From: Verrucomicrobia bacterium ADurb.Bin122 | GTDB lineage: Bacteria > Verrucomicrobiota > Verrucomicrobiia > Opitutales > Opitutaceae | Assembly (NCBI GenBank): GCA_002070825.1 | Contig: MWDT01000002.1 | Span: forward strand, 1 to 50,527 | Length of the DNA stretch: 50,527 nt | Direction: 5' to 3' | Part shown: positions 1-8,894 of the stretch, in pieces | Layout of the letters: every line of letters begins with the position of its first letter | Numbering within the stretch: the first letter of the stretch is position 1 | Translations under genes and position numbers: made by a program | Notes under the pieces: generated by a model | What the model was told of the DNA's origin: nothing | Databases searched by the model: none | What the model saw: the letters and a program-made list of their open reading frames with translations, nothing else

Positions 1-1236
1 GAGGGGCGGCCGAAGTCGGTGTTCGCAATCAATACCGACATCACGGAGAAAAAGCAGTTGGAGGTGCAGTTCCTGCGCGCGCAGCGGCTGGAGAGTCTCG
101 GGGCATTGGCCAGCGGGATCGCTCACGATCTGAACAATGTGCTCGCGCCGATCATCATGGGCGCTCCCTTGTTGCGCGAGTGTGCGACTGACGGCAGTTC
201 GGCAAAACTGCTGGAGACGATGGAGGAGAGTGCCAAGCGCGGGGCGGGTATCGTGAAGCAGGTGCTCACGTTTGCCCGCGGGGTGGTGAGCGAGCGGGTG
301 GCGATTCAGCCGCGGCATTTCATCCGCGACATGTCCAAGATCGCCGCGGAGACCTTCCCAAAGAGTATTCGCATCCAGCCCCAGGCCGCCACGGATCTTT
401 GGCCGATCATCGGCGACCCGACCCAGCTGCACCAGACGCTCATGAATCTTTGCGTGAACGCGCGCGATGCGATGCCGGAGGGCGGAGTGCTGACGATCAG
501 CGGAGAAAATGTGATCGCCCCCGAGCACGGTGCCCGGCTGGTGGTGGGGCTGCGTCCGGGCCCCTACGTGCGTCTGTGCGTGTGCGACACGGGGACGGGG
601 ATCGCGCCCGAGGTGCTCGACCGGATTTTCGAACCGTTTTTCACGACCAAGGAGCCCGGGCATGGCACGGGTTTGGGGCTTTCGACCGTCATGGGCATCG
701 TGAAAAATCACGGTGGGGTGGTGGAAGTGAAGAGCGAGCTTGGCAAGGGGACGCGGTTTGAGGTGTACCTGCCCGCGACCCCGGATGTTTCGGTCGACGG
801 GCCCCTGCCGGTGTCGCGCAATCTGCCGAAGGCAAACGGGGAACTCGTCCTTGTGGCCGATGACGAGCAGGGGGTGCGTGATGTGACCCGGCGCGTGCTT
901 GAGGCACACGGTCACAGGGTGCTTCTGGCTGTGGATGGCGTGGACGCGGTGGCGTTGTACATGCGGCATCGCACGGAAATCCGGGCGGTGGTCACCGACA
1001 TGATGATGCCAGGGGTCGATGGAGCGTCGCTGGTGTGCATCCTTCGCCGGGTCGATCCACTCGTGCCGGTAATTGGGATGAGTGGCATCGGGGACCCGGC
1101 GCAGCTCGCCGAGCTCGAGTCGCTTGCTCTGCCGGTCCTGCTGCAAAAACCGTTTCCCCCCGAGAAGCTGTTGGAGGCGTTGCACGAGACCATCCATGCG
1201 TTTGGTCGCCCGGGAGGGAGCGGGCGTGGAAAATAA
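1..1236 (+). CDS. Hybrid sensor histidine kinase with C-terminal receiver domain (5' truncated by window edge)
   Basis: The frame is open from base 1, so the gene starts upstream. The first possible start inside is a GTG at 19, but the sequence there reads as the tail of a PAS domain (DITEKK). A HisKA region follows, with the phospho-accepting His in GIAHDLNN about 40 residues in. An HATPase domain comes next, with its N box ([10 protein letters not shown]) and G boxes (DTGTGIAP, then [11 protein letters not shown]). A REC domain starts near residue 285 with the acidic pair in VADDE, the acceptor Asp in VVTDMMMPG and the Lys in LQKPF. It should autophosphorylate and pass phosphate to its own receiver. 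The signal is unknown because the sensor part is outside the window. It converges on adk. Confidence 0.93.
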   Translation, partial: EGRPKSVFAINTDITEKKQLEVQFLRAQRLESLGALASGIAHDLNNVLAPIIMGAPLLRECATDGSSAKLLETMEESAKRGAGIVKQVLTFARGVVSERVAIQPRHFIRDMSKIAAETFPKSIRIQPQAATDLWPIIGDPTQLHQTLMNLCVNARDAMPEGGVLTISGENVIAPEHGARLVVGLRPGPYVRLCVCDTGTGIAPEVLDRIFEPFFTTKEPGHGTGLGLSTVMGIVKNHGGVVEVKSELGKGTRFEVYLPATPDVSVDGPLPVSRNLPKANGELVLVADDEQGVRDVTRRVLEAHGHRVLLAVDGVDAVALYMRHRTEIRAVVTDMMMPGVDGASLVCILRRVDPLVPVIGMSGIGDPAQLAELESLALPVLLQKPFPPEKLLEALHETIHAFGRPGGSGRGK

Positions 1237-1265
1237 AAACCCCTCGCGGCGGGGCCGGCGAGGGG
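1235..1265 (-). terminator. Intrinsic terminator of adk
   Basis: The arms CCCCTCGC (1240-1247) and GCGAGGGG (1258-1265) form an 8-bp stem. On the minus strand it is followed by a T tract, the AAAAA at 1235-1239 on the plus strand. It lies just past the adk stop and overlaps the end of the convergent kinase gene. Confidence 0.7.
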
Positions 1266-1294
1266 CGGAAGATTGCGCGGGTGAGCCGTGGACG

Positions 1295-1999
1295 TCAGGC
1301 GAGCTTCAGCGCCTGGAGCGTCCGGGCAAAGGTCTCCTGCGGTGTCTCGCCGCACTCGACGCGGATGAGCAGGCCCTTTTTCTGGTAATACTCGATGAGC
1401 GGCGCGGTCTTGCGGTCGTAGGTTTCGAGGCGCACGCGGATGGCCTCCGGGCGGTCGTCGTCGCGCTGGATGAGCTCGGTGCCGCACTGGTCGCAGATGC
1501 CCTTCACGCGGGGCTGGCGATCCTTGATGTGGAACGAGGCGCCGCACTTCGGGCAGGTGCGGCGGCCACCGAGGCGCTCAAGCACCTGTTCGATCGGGAG
1601 CTCGTAGCTGAGCACGGCGTCGAGCGGGATGTTCTCGGTGTTGAGGATGTCGCTGAGGGCTTCGGCCTGTGGCACGGTGCGCGGGAAACCGTCGAGCAGG
1701 AGGCCGCGATGCAGCTCCGGGCAATGGAGTTTCTCGCGGACGATGGCGACGACCGTCGAGTCGGGCACGAGGTTGCCGGCCTGCATGTAGGAGATGGCTT
1801 CCTTGATGGCCGGAGTCTGTTCCGACACCGGCAGCTTCTTGGCCGCGCGGAACACTTCGCCGGTCGAGAGCTGCACGGCGCCGAAGCGTTTCGTGAGCAG
1901 TTCGGCCTGTGTGCCTTTGCCGACGCCGGGGGCGCCGAGCAGGATGAAGTTCCAAACTTTGCCCGCAGGGGTCGAGTCGAGTCGCGATTGGTCGGACAT
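1295..1999 (-). CDS. adk: Adenylate kinase
   Basis: This 234-residue protein converts ATP + AMP to 2 ADP in the cytoplasm and balances adenine nucleotides. The P-loop GAPGVGKGT is near residue 22, the AMP-binding LSTGEVFR follows, and LLDGFPRT is the conserved NMP/core motif. The LID is the long, zinc-binding type: CPKC and CDQC around residues 145-165 give four cysteines. The start chosen is the ATG at 1999, giving MSDQSRL; longer open sequence upstream overlaps nothing recognisable and would give an untypical N-terminus. It lies 104 bp downstream of thrH on the same strand and ends in a clear terminator. Confidence 0.95.
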   Translation of the reverse strand: MSDQSRLDSTPAGKVWNFILLGAPGVGKGTQAELLTKRFGAVQLSTGEVFRAAKKLPVSEQTPAIKEAISYMQAGNLVPDSTVVAIVREKLHCPELHRGLLLDGFPRTVPQAEALSDILNTENIPLDAVLSYELPIEQVLERLGGRRTCPKCGASFHIKDRQPRVKGICDQCGTELIQRDDDRPEAIRVRLETYDRKTAPLIEYYQKKGLLIRVECGETPQETFARTLQALKLA

Positions 2000-2103
2000 A
2001 AAAAGGGTGCTTTTTCGGTGAAGCGGGCCGCGTTTGCCAACAGGAAAATCCACGGGGCGCCTCAGTGAAGCGCTCTGCCGGCTCGTGCGGACCGTGTTTG
2101 CGA

Positions 2104-2709
2104 TCAGCCGATCTGGCCTTTGATCAGGCCGAGGAGGTCGGCGTAGCTGTCTATCGCGCGGAACTTTGGATAACGTTCCTTCACGTTGGCCGGGGCGCGG
2201 AATAGGTAGCCGACATCGGCTTTGCTGATCATCGCGATGTCGTTGAACGAATCGCCGGCGGCGATCACCTGGTAGTTCATCGATTGGAAGGCGGCGACGG
2301 CCTTCTCCTTCTGCTCGGCGATGCGGATCTGGTAGCCGGCGATGCGGTCGTTTTCGACGACGAGGCGGTGGCAAAGGAGGCTGGGCCAGGCGAGCTTGCG
2401 CAGGAGCGGCGAGGCGAACTGCTCGAAGGTGTCGGAGAGGATCACGACCTGCACGAGCGAGCGCAGCTCGTCGAGGAAGGCCTTGGCGCCGTCGAGCGGT
2501 TCGAGGCTGCCGATCACGGCCTGGATGTCGGAAAGTTTGAGCCCGTGCTGGTCGAGGATTTCGAGGCGGCCGCGCATGAGCTTGTCGTAGTCGGGCTCGT
2601 CACGCGTGGTGCGGCGCAGGGCCGGGATGCCGGTCTTTTCAGCCACGGCAATCCAGATCTCGGGCGTGAGTACGCCTTCCATGTCCAAGGTGACGATCGC
2701 TTGTTTCAC
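2104..2709 (-). CDS. thrH: ThrH-type phosphoserine phosphatase / homoserine phosphotransferase
   Basis: This 201-residue HAD-superfamily enzyme closely resembles ThrH of Pseudomonas. Family members dephosphorylate phosphoserine and can transfer phosphate to homoserine, linking serine and threonine synthesis. The nucleophile motif is DMEGVLTPE near residue 9. The second catalytic acid is Glu rather than the usual Asp, which is characteristic of ThrH. Later motifs are VVILSDTF (motif II Ser), the Lys in EQKEKAV and AAGDSFNDIAM (motif IV). The phrases PEIWIAVAEKTGI and LLCHRL are family hallmarks. It lies 72 bp downstream of the ABC ATPase gene and 104 bp upstream of adk, so co-transcription is plausible. 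The biochemical role is inferred from homology. Confidence 0.9.
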   Translation of the reverse strand: MKQAIVTLDMEGVLTPEIWIAVAEKTGIPALRRTTRDEPDYDKLMRGRLEILDQHGLKLSDIQAVIGSLEPLDGAKAFLDELRSLVQVVILSDTFEQFASPLLRKLAWPSLLCHRLVVENDRIAGYQIRIAEQKEKAVAAFQSMNYQVIAAGDSFNDIAMISKADVGYLFRAPANVKERYPKFRAIDSYADLLGLIKGQIG

Positions 2710-2781
2710 GCGGCGCAGTGTTGAAAAAAAAGTCGCCCTGTCCAGCGAATGGCGAGGCGATCTTACGCCAGCCGCTTTCGT

Positions 2782-3756
2782 TTAGCGTGCGGCGGTAAAG
2801 AGCTCGGCGATGATGTCTTCGAGCGGCACGTCCTCGATGGTGATGTCGGCCACGGGGCCGGCGGCGAGGATCTGTTGCGAGACCGCGACGACCTGAGCGC
2901 TGTGTACGTGGACGGTGAAATTGCCTTCGGCGTCGCGCGTGGCGGTGCCGGAGAGCGGACGCCAATCGGCCGGGAAACCGCTCCCGGATGGGGCGAACCG
3001 GATGATTTTCCCCTGGCTGCCGGGCGTGTCGAGGCGCGCGAGGTCGCCGTCGTAGATTTTGCGCCCGCGGTGGATGACGATGACGCGTTCGCAGAGCTCC
3101 TTGATGTCGGCCATGTAGTGGCTGGTGAGCAGGATCGTGACGCGGTAGCGGCGGTTGTAGTCGCGCAGGAACTGGCGCACGGCGCGTTGGGAGACGACGT
3201 CGAGGCCGATGGTGGGCTCGTCGAGGAACAGGACGCGCGGGCGGTGGAGCAGGGCGGCGATGAGCTCCATCTTCATGCGCTCGCCGAGCGAAAGCTCGCG
3301 CACCTGCGTGGAGAGTTTCTCGCGCACGCCGAGCAGATCGACGAGTTCGTCGAGCGTTTTGCGGTAGTCGGCGGCATCCAGGCCGTAGATATGGCGCAGA
3401 AGGTGGAACGACTCGATGGCGGGCAGATCCCACCAGAGCTGATTTTTCTGGCCGAGCACGAGCGCGAAGAGCCGGCGGTAGGCGGTGGCGCGCTGCGAAG
3501 GATCGTGGCCGGCGACACGGGCGCGGCCCGAGGTCGGGTAGATCAGGCCCGAAAGCATCTTGAGCGTCGTGGTCTTGCCGGCGCCGTTGGGGCCGAGAAA
3601 GCCGACGAACTCGCCCTCGTTAATCGAAAACGAGATGTCGTTGGCCGCCGCCACCTCGTCGAACTGGCGGTGGAAAAGGCCCTTCACGCCGCCCCAGAAA
3701 CCGGGCTGCTTCTTGTAGGTCCGGAAGACGCGCGTGAGGTGTTCGACTTCGATCAT
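2782..3756 (-). CDS. ABC-2 type transporter ATP-binding protein
   Basis: This 324-residue nucleotide-binding subunit powers membrane export. It has Walker A GPNGAGKTTT near residue 58, the Q-loop within LVLGQKNQLWWDLP, the signature LSLGERMKMEL, Walker B VLFLDEPTIGLD and the H-loop SHYMAD. The N-terminus (IEVEHLTRVFRTYKK with a following PGFWGGVKGLFHR) and the QLWWDLP insertion fit the COG4586 group. That group normally works with two ABC-2 permeases of the COG4587 and COG3694 groups. No permease is adjacent, but such a pair without an ATPase sits at 46900-48510. The substrate is unknown. It begins 52 bp after the upstream flavoprotein stop, with a terminator-like hairpin between them. Confidence 0.9.
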   Translation of the reverse strand: MIEVEHLTRVFRTYKKQPGFWGGVKGLFHRQFDEVAAANDISFSINEGEFVGFLGPNGAGKTTTLKMLSGLIYPTSGRARVAGHDPSQRATAYRRLFALVLGQKNQLWWDLPAIESFHLLRHIYGLDAADYRKTLDELVDLLGVREKLSTQVRELSLGERMKMELIAALLHRPRVLFLDEPTIGLDVVSQRAVRQFLRDYNRRYRVTILLTSHYMADIKELCERVIVIHRGRKIYDGDLARLDTPGSQGKIIRFAPSGSGFPADWRPLSGTATRDAEGNFTVHVHSAQVVAVSQQILAAGPVADITIEDVPLEDIIAELFTAAR

Positions 3757-3776
3757 TGGCAGGCGCAGCGAAACGA

Positions 3777-3808
3777 AAACCCCACGCGAAGCAAAGCCGA
3801 AGCGTGGG
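3777..3808 (-). terminator. Intrinsic terminator directly after the nitronate-monooxygenase-like gene
   Basis: The arms CCCACGC (3781-3787) and GCGTGGG (3802-3808) form a hairpin that begins at the base after the TGA stop of the minus-strand flavoprotein gene. A run of four Ts follows on the minus strand. This suggests the ABC ATPase gene downstream has its own promoter or is read at a reduced level. Confidence 0.55.
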
Positions 3809-5233
3809 TCAGGCTTGAGCGACCGGGGAGAGAATGTAGCGGATGACGTCCGCTGCGGTGTAGCTGGTTGCGCCGGGGGCGATGTAACGCGAGATATTTG
3901 CGACGTCGTTGCCCGCTGTGACGATAGGGAACTCTCCGGTGGGGCGAGCCTGGCCGAGGCCGACGGTGGCGAGCAATCCGTTGCACAGGCATTGGCGTTT
4001 GTCGGTGCCGTCGGCGGTGCCGCCTTTTCTCACAAACTCGTCCACCGGCTCGGCTGCGCAGCGATAGCCGAGTGTGCCATCGGGGCGGCGGTAGCTCTGG
4101 CGCAGGTAGCCGAGATCGCAGACGCGCTGGCGTTGCGTGTAAATGCCGGGTTCGGAGAGCGAGCCGGGCATGCGCATGACCTTGAATGGAAATCCGGTGG
4201 GTGAGGCGCACGGATCGGTAAAGACGTGGGCGGTGCCATCGAGGCTCATCTGGCAGGCCTGGCGCTTGAGGTCGTCGGTGATGCCGGACTCTTCGCAGAA
4301 GGCGAAAGGTGTGCCAACTTGCACTCCGGCGGCTCCGAGCTGGCGGGCCTCGGCGAGTTTTTCCGGGGTGGCGTAGCCGCCGGCCAGCCAGAAGGGCAGG
4401 CCGAGGTCGCGGAATTTGGCCAACTCGGGCACGTCGCGCGGACCGTAGATCGGCTCGCCTGCGGGTGTGAGCTGCATGGGACCGCGCGGTGGCGCGTTGT
4501 GGCCACCGGCGATGTCGCCCTCGATGATGAAGCCATCGACGCGCCCGTTGGACTTTTTAGCGAGCGTGGTGGCGAGGGCGGCGGACGAGACGATGGCCAG
4601 GAATTGAGGGCGCGTGAGTGTGGGGAGCGGACCGGCCTGGAGCGTCGAGGGATCGAAGCTCATCGGGGCCTCGGGGCCGGCGGCGTTATCCTCGACATCG
4701 AGCTTGAGCTCGGCGGCTTTGCCCTCGGCGAAACGGTCCAGCACGCCGGGGATCGAGCGCGGGATGCCGGCGCCCATCAGCACATAGTCCACGCCGGCGA
4801 GCATCGCGCCGTAGATCGAGGCGAGTGAGGCGGCCTGGATTTTCTCCAGGAGGTTGATGCCGACACGGCCCTGGTGGCCTTCCTTGGCGAGGAAAACCTC
4901 GGTGAAGTTTGCGGCGACGGTGAGCTCGGTGAGCGCCTGGCTGGGGAACTGGCCGGGCATGCTGACGGGGCGGTAGGGGGCATCGACGGGTTTACCGCCT
5001 TCCACATAGTAAGTGTCGATCACCCGCTCAGCGACTTGGGAAAAGGGCAGGTGGGCGAGGGCGTGGCGCATCAGGCCGTTGGGATCGCCTTCCTGGAGGC
5101 GACGGGCGAGCACGACGGCCAGAAGCGTGCCGGAGACGACGCCGAGCTGTCCGAGCTGCGAGACGGCGCGGGCGAGGCGCCAGCCAGAGGTGGCGACACC
5201 CATGCCGCCTTGAATGATGATCGGTTGAAACAT
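3809..5233 (-). CDS. Nitronate monooxygenase-like flavoprotein (2-nitropropane dioxygenase family)
   Basis: This 474-residue TIM-barrel protein is of the NPD/FMN-dependent type. The start PIIIQGGMGVATS is the typical N-terminal phosphate/FMN region. GFIIEGDIAGGHNAP carries the conserved His-containing motif, and LPFWLAGGYATPEKLAEA followed by GAAGVQVGTPFAFCEES is the C-terminal FMN-phosphate site. Family members oxidise nitronates or act as enoyl-type flavoenzymes. The true substrate cannot be read here. It is longer than classical nitronate monooxygenases (about 320-380 residues), with a cysteine-containing C-terminal extension (QCLCNGLLA). The start chosen is the ATG at 5233 (MFQPI); upstream in-frame starts add non-conserved sequence. 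The gene is followed immediately by a terminator. Confidence 0.8.
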   Translation of the reverse strand: MFQPIIIQGGMGVATSGWRLARAVSQLGQLGVVSGTLLAVVLARRLQEGDPNGLMRHALAHLPFSQVAERVIDTYYVEGGKPVDAPYRPVSMPGQFPSQALTELTVAANFTEVFLAKEGHQGRVGINLLEKIQAASLASIYGAMLAGVDYVLMGAGIPRSIPGVLDRFAEGKAAELKLDVEDNAAGPEAPMSFDPSTLQAGPLPTLTRPQFLAIVSSAALATTLAKKSNGRVDGFIIEGDIAGGHNAPPRGPMQLTPAGEPIYGPRDVPELAKFRDLGLPFWLAGGYATPEKLAEARQLGAAGVQVGTPFAFCEESGITDDLKRQACQMSLDGTAHVFTDPCASPTGFPFKVMRMPGSLSEPGIYTQRQRVCDLGYLRQSYRRPDGTLGYRCAAEPVDEFVRKGGTADGTDKRQCLCNGLLATVGLGQARPTGEFPIVTAGNDVANISRYIAPGATSYTAADVIRYILSPVAQA

Positions 5234-5649
5234 AGGAAACCCGAGGGGGATGCGCCCGCCGTGATGGCAGGCTGGCGGCAGCAGGATCAGAACCGCCTGT
5301 GGCCTCATCGCGCGCGATAGAGAGTCAGGGTAGGTCGTAACAGAACCGACGCGTTGGCGGACGTTGAGAGGCTCCGTGCCGCAAGGGAAGCCCGATTTCG
5401 TCGGCGTGGCTCCTTTGGGTGTAAATCCCCATCGAAAATGGGCCGTTTTTTGCAGAGATTTTTTTAAGTTTGGAGGCGGAGTTTCCGATAAACAGGCAGT
5501 CACCGCTCATTGAAGTGACACCCCAAAAAAGACAGTCCGCTCCGCCGGACACCGACGAAGATCGCCACACATACAAGTGGTAGTGGGCTCGACCCACAAA
5601 CGAATGCCACCGCCGATCCACCCGCTGGACGGCGGTGCGCCGTTTTTAT
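5234..5649. other. Intergenic region with nested inverted repeats
   Basis: No credible gene lies here. The arms GGCGGAG (5475-5481) and CTCCGCC (5540-5546) enclose a second pair, GTCAC (5499-5503) and GTGAC (5515-5519), so a transcript could fold into a nested hairpin. CACCGCCG (5608-5615) and CGGCGGTG (5630-5637) form another hairpin just past the stop of the epimerase gene. That hairpin lacks a T tract on the minus strand, although five Ts follow it on the plus strand. The promoter of the nitronate-monooxygenase-like gene must lie in the left part, but no box is clear. Confidence 0.5.
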
Positions 5650-6993
5650 CTACCGGTGCTCAGGGACGCTTTTCTCGGCTGCGCTGGCCGAACTACTGGA
5701 GAGGTGCTGGAGACGTTCGACGAGCTCCAGGCATGCTCGGGCGTTGTGATAGGGGCATTTCCAGAAGCCAGCCTTCGGGTGGCGGGCGCGACGGTCCGGC
5801 GCGAGATCGGCGCTCCAAAACCACTCGCCGTACACGCGGTCGCGAAGCCGTGCGTCAATGAATGCCCACGTTTGTCGCGAGGCTTGGAAATGGCGGGTCT
5901 CGCCGGTGAGTTGATACGCGTTGAGGAAGCCGACGACGGCCTCCGCCTGGGGCCACCAGTCTTTTGAGCGGTCGGTGACGCCGGTGGGGTTGCCCTCGTT
6001 GAAAACACCTCCGTCGGCCGGATCGACGCCGGCTGAGAGCGTGGCCTGGGCGATGGCCACCGACTCTCGGCGGACGCGCGCCAGTAGGGCGGGGTCTCCG
6101 AGGACTTCGGCGGCTTCGACGAGCAGCCAGCTGACCTCGATGTCGTGCCCGTACGAAATGGCATCGCCCTGGGGGCGCCAGTTTTCATCGAGGAAGAGCA
6201 CGAGGTGGTGGGTCTGCGAATCGAGGATGCGATCGAGCATGACCTCGATCATCTCGCGCAGGCTTTGGCGGATGGAGTCGTCGGGCCAGATGCGAAGCAG
6301 CGCCGTGAAGGCCTCCATGACGTGGAGGTTGGTGTTTTGCGATTTGGCGGTGGGCACCCCCATGATGTGCGCATCCCATTGGGCGGGGTGGTGCCAGTCG
6401 CGGGTGGCCGTTTCGAGGAAACCGCCGAGCTGGTGGTCGTGCGTGTGTTGGTTGATCAGCTGGTAGGTCTGGATGGCGAGGTCGCGGGTGGCGGTGTCGC
6501 CGGTGGCGCGGGCATACTCGCTCAGTCCGTAGATGGCGAATACCTGGCCGTAGGTTTGCTTGCGCGTTTCGCGCGGGCTCAGGTCGGCGTTGAGCGACCA
6601 GTAAAAGCCTCCATGCTCGCGGTCCAGAAAGTGTGTGGTGAGGTCGGCCAAGGCCCAGCGGGCCATTTCGAGATAGGCCGGGTCCTGGTAGCGACGGTAG
6701 GCGGCGGAAAACGTCCAGAGGATGCGGGCGGAGAGGAGGAGCCCGCGCGGGGCGGCTGGATTGACCGAGAGCTCGTTGTCGATTTCGCCGTGGAAGCCCC
6801 CACGTTTCTGATCGCGTGCATGGGCGAGCCAGAATGGAAGGATGTGCTCGCGCAGCTCGGTCTCCGCCGCGCGGGCGTAGTGCGCGAGGGCGTCGCCATC
6901 GGGGGCCGCCATGGCGGAGGCAGTAGAAGTGGACTCGGTCGCTGAGAGCGTTTGGGCCATAATAATGAGGGCGAAAATCAGGAGACGTCGCAT
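5650..6993 (-). CDS. Secreted cellobiose/mannobiose 2-epimerase-like protein (AGE superfamily)
   Basis: This 447-residue (alpha/alpha)6-barrel protein is of the N-acylglucosamine 2-epimerase family. Motifs match the cellobiose 2-epimerase branch: GGFHGEID near residue 60, KSQNTNLHVMEAFTAL, YGHDIEVSWLL (first catalytic His), KDWWPQAEAVVGFLNAY and GFWKCPYHNARACLE (second catalytic His). Such enzymes convert the reducing-end glucose of beta-1,4 disaccharides to mannose and back. The N-terminus MRRLLIFALIIMAQTLSA looks like a signal peptide, so it may act in the periplasm, which is unusual for this family. The ATG at 6993 was chosen because the signal peptide begins there. It is divergent from the GH44 gene with 245 bp between, which fits shared control of beta-glucan or glucomannan use. 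Confidence 0.85.
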   Translation of the reverse strand: MRRLLIFALIIMAQTLSATESTSTASAMAAPDGDALAHYARAAETELREHILPFWLAHARDQKRGGFHGEIDNELSVNPAAPRGLLLSARILWTFSAAYRRYQDPAYLEMARWALADLTTHFLDREHGGFYWSLNADLSPRETRKQTYGQVFAIYGLSEYARATGDTATRDLAIQTYQLINQHTHDHQLGGFLETATRDWHHPAQWDAHIMGVPTAKSQNTNLHVMEAFTALLRIWPDDSIRQSLREMIEVMLDRILDSQTHHLVLFLDENWRPQGDAISYGHDIEVSWLLVEAAEVLGDPALLARVRRESVAIAQATLSAGVDPADGGVFNEGNPTGVTDRSKDWWPQAEAVVGFLNAYQLTGETRHFQASRQTWAFIDARLRDRVYGEWFWSADLAPDRRARHPKAGFWKCPYHNARACLELVERLQHLSSSSASAAEKSVPEHR

Positions 6994-7134
6994 GGTGGGC
7001 GAGACATCGTTAACGCGTCCCCGGGCCGGTCGGCAAGGTGTGGCGCGCGTGGAGCCGCTCAGACATTTGAGCACGATGCGGGCAGCCAGGCGTGCCGGAC
7101 GCGAGCCGGGAAAGTGGCGAAATGTCCTGAAAGC

Positions 7135-7173
7135 GTGAGAGCCCGCTTGCAGTGCTGGGGGGAGGGCTTTCAC
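7135..7173. promoter_or_regulatory. Imperfect inverted repeat in divergent glycan-gene promoter region
   Basis: GTGAGAGCCC (7135-7144) and GGGCTTTCAC (7164-7173) pair with one mismatch across a 19-bp centre. The repeat lies between the divergent starts of the epimerase (6993) and GH44 (7239) genes. It is a candidate operator for one of the LacI-family regulators encoded just downstream, but the spacing is longer than a classical LacI-family operator. Confidence 0.3.
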
Positions 7174-7238
7174 TGGAGTCTAACGAATGAGTCCGCGCGC
7201 TCTTTTGGGCGCGCACAACTTTGGCCACCGTCCCCGCC

Positions 7239-8858
7239 ATGCCACGCACCTGGTGCCTTTTTGCCGGCCTAATTTTCGCCTTTGTGGCGCCTCTCCGGGC
7301 GCAGATCGACATCGAGGTCGCGGTGGATCTGAGCGCGCCTCGCACGCCGATCAGCCCGCTGATTTTTGGATTCAATCACGACCTTGCGGGCTGGCAGAAG
7401 GCGACGCTCCGGCGCTGGGGGGGCAACTCCACGGAGACCTACAACTGGGTCAATAATTGCAGCAACTCCGGCAACGACTACCTGCAGGCCAACAGCCGCT
7501 GGCTGGCCCGGCACATGCCGGCAGCGCGCCGTGGCGAGCCCGCCGCCGTGCTCACGGCGTTTCATGAGGAGTCGGTGCGCCGCGGGGTGCCGTCGATCGT
7601 GACGCTGCCTTTGATGGGTTACGTGGCGGCCGACGATTTGGGCCCCGTGCTGCCGGGAGAGGCGCCGCCGTCCCGCCGCTGGAAACGCGTCGTGCTCGAA
7701 AAGGGGGCGCCGCTGTCGGATCAGCCCGATCCGTCCCTCGATACGGTGTATCTGGACGAAGAGGTCGCCTATCTTACTCGGAAATTCGGCCCGGCCGAGG
7801 GGCCGACGGGCATTCGATTCTGGGCGCTGGGCAACGAACCCGGCCTGTGGGCCGAGACCCACCCACTTGCACAGCGCGAGCCCATGAAGTGTCGCGAGTA
7901 TGTGGAGCGCGCCATCGCCGCCGCACGTGTGGTCAAACGCATCGATCCGACTGCGCAGGTCGTCGGCTTCACCGCCTTTGGCATCTCCGAGTACGCCCGA
8001 TTCCACCGGGCGCCTGACTGGGAAACGCTGCGTCGCGAGCGTGGCTACCATTGGTTTGTCGATTATTTCCTCGACGAATTCGCGCGCGCTTCCGCGGCCG
8101 ACGGCCGCCGCCTGCTCGATGTGCTTGCGCTGAATTACTACGGGGAGGACGAGCTCGAACGGCACGGCGGGCTGCTCGGAGTGATGCAGAGCCCCCGCAC
8201 GCTGTGGGACCCGGGTTTTCGAGAGGCGAGCTGGGTGGGCGAGGTGATGGCCAATTTCACGCCGATCATTCCCCGCGTGCGTGACTCCGTGGCGCGTTAT
8301 TATCCGGATACCAAAATCGGTTTTACGGAGTACGATTTTGCCCTGCCTGATGCCTATCCGGGCGGCGTCGCGATGGCCGATACGCTTGGAATATTCATCG
8401 ACCAGGGGGTCTTCCTCGCCGCGGCCTGGCCACGCGTGGGACACGATCTGATGACGCAGGCGCCTGCGCGCTATGCGGTGGCGGCTCATAGACTCTATCG
8501 GGACTTCGATGGTCGCGGAGGCACCTTTGGCGATCTCCTGCTGACTGCGACGAGCTCGGATACCGCCAGCCTCAGCGCGCACGCCTCGCTCGATTCGCAC
8601 ACCGGATGCGTCCACTTGGTCCTCCTCGGAAAGACGCTGCACGCGACGGACAACGTCACGGTGACGTTGAAGGGGGCGGGGACGGATTTCCGCAAGGTCC
8701 GCGCTTGGGGTTTCGATGGCGCGACTCCCCAGCTGCAGGAGCTGTCGAGCGTGGAGTCGATTGATGGAAACCGTTTTGTTTACACGCTGCCGCGGCAGAC
8801 GTCGGTACACCTGGTGATCGAGCCGGCGCCGGCCGTGGGGGGCCCGGGCCGGGAGTGA
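7239..8858 (+). CDS. Secreted glycoside hydrolase family 44 (endoglucanase/xyloglucanase-type)
   Basis: This 539-residue protein starts with a signal peptide (MPRTWCLFAGLIFAF, cleavage probably after APLRA). The GH44 core follows: ISPLIFGFNHD near residue 40, RRWGGNSTETYNWVNN with SNSGNDY, FWALGNEPGLW (acid/base Glu near residue 200) and GFTEYDFALPD (nucleophile Glu near residue 363). The catalytic spacing fits characterised GH44 enzymes. A C-terminal beta-sandwich of about 90 residues follows. Family members cleave internal beta-1,4 bonds in cellulose derivatives, xyloglucan or glucomannan. No carbohydrate-binding or dockerin module is visible. The ATG at 7239 is preferred over a TTG at 7221 because it opens the signal peptide. 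The two LacI genes follow after 36 bp. Confidence 0.92.
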   Translation: MPRTWCLFAGLIFAFVAPLRAQIDIEVAVDLSAPRTPISPLIFGFNHDLAGWQKATLRRWGGNSTETYNWVNNCSNSGNDYLQANSRWLARHMPAARRGEPAAVLTAFHEESVRRGVPSIVTLPLMGYVAADDLGPVLPGEAPPSRRWKRVVLEKGAPLSDQPDPSLDTVYLDEEVAYLTRKFGPAEGPTGIRFWALGNEPGLWAETHPLAQREPMKCREYVERAIAAARVVKRIDPTAQVVGFTAFGISEYARFHRAPDWETLRRERGYHWFVDYFLDEFARASAADGRRLLDVLALNYYGEDELERHGGLLGVMQSPRTLWDPGFREASWVGEVMANFTPIIPRVRDSVARYYPDTKIGFTEYDFALPDAYPGGVAMADTLGIFIDQGVFLAAAWPRVGHDLMTQAPARYAVAAHRLYRDFDGRGGTFGDLLLTATSSDTASLSAHASLDSHTGCVHLVLLGKTLHATDNVTVTLKGAGTDFRKVRAWGFDGATPQLQELSSVESIDGNRFVYTLPRQTSVHLVIEPAPAVGGPGRE

Positions 8859-8894
8859 CACGCCCTTTGGGCGCTCTATCCGCTGACTTTCTCC

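Noticed and set aside
2710-2781. Terminator between the ABC ATPase and thrH (T8 on the minus strand near 2720)
   Set aside because: The T tract is clear, but only a weak 4-5 bp stem precedes it, so it was not listed as a feature.
5575-5625. tRNA-like stretch (GTGGGCTCGACCCAC resembles a T-arm)
   Set aside because: There is no acceptor stem, D-arm or anticodon arm in the right positions.
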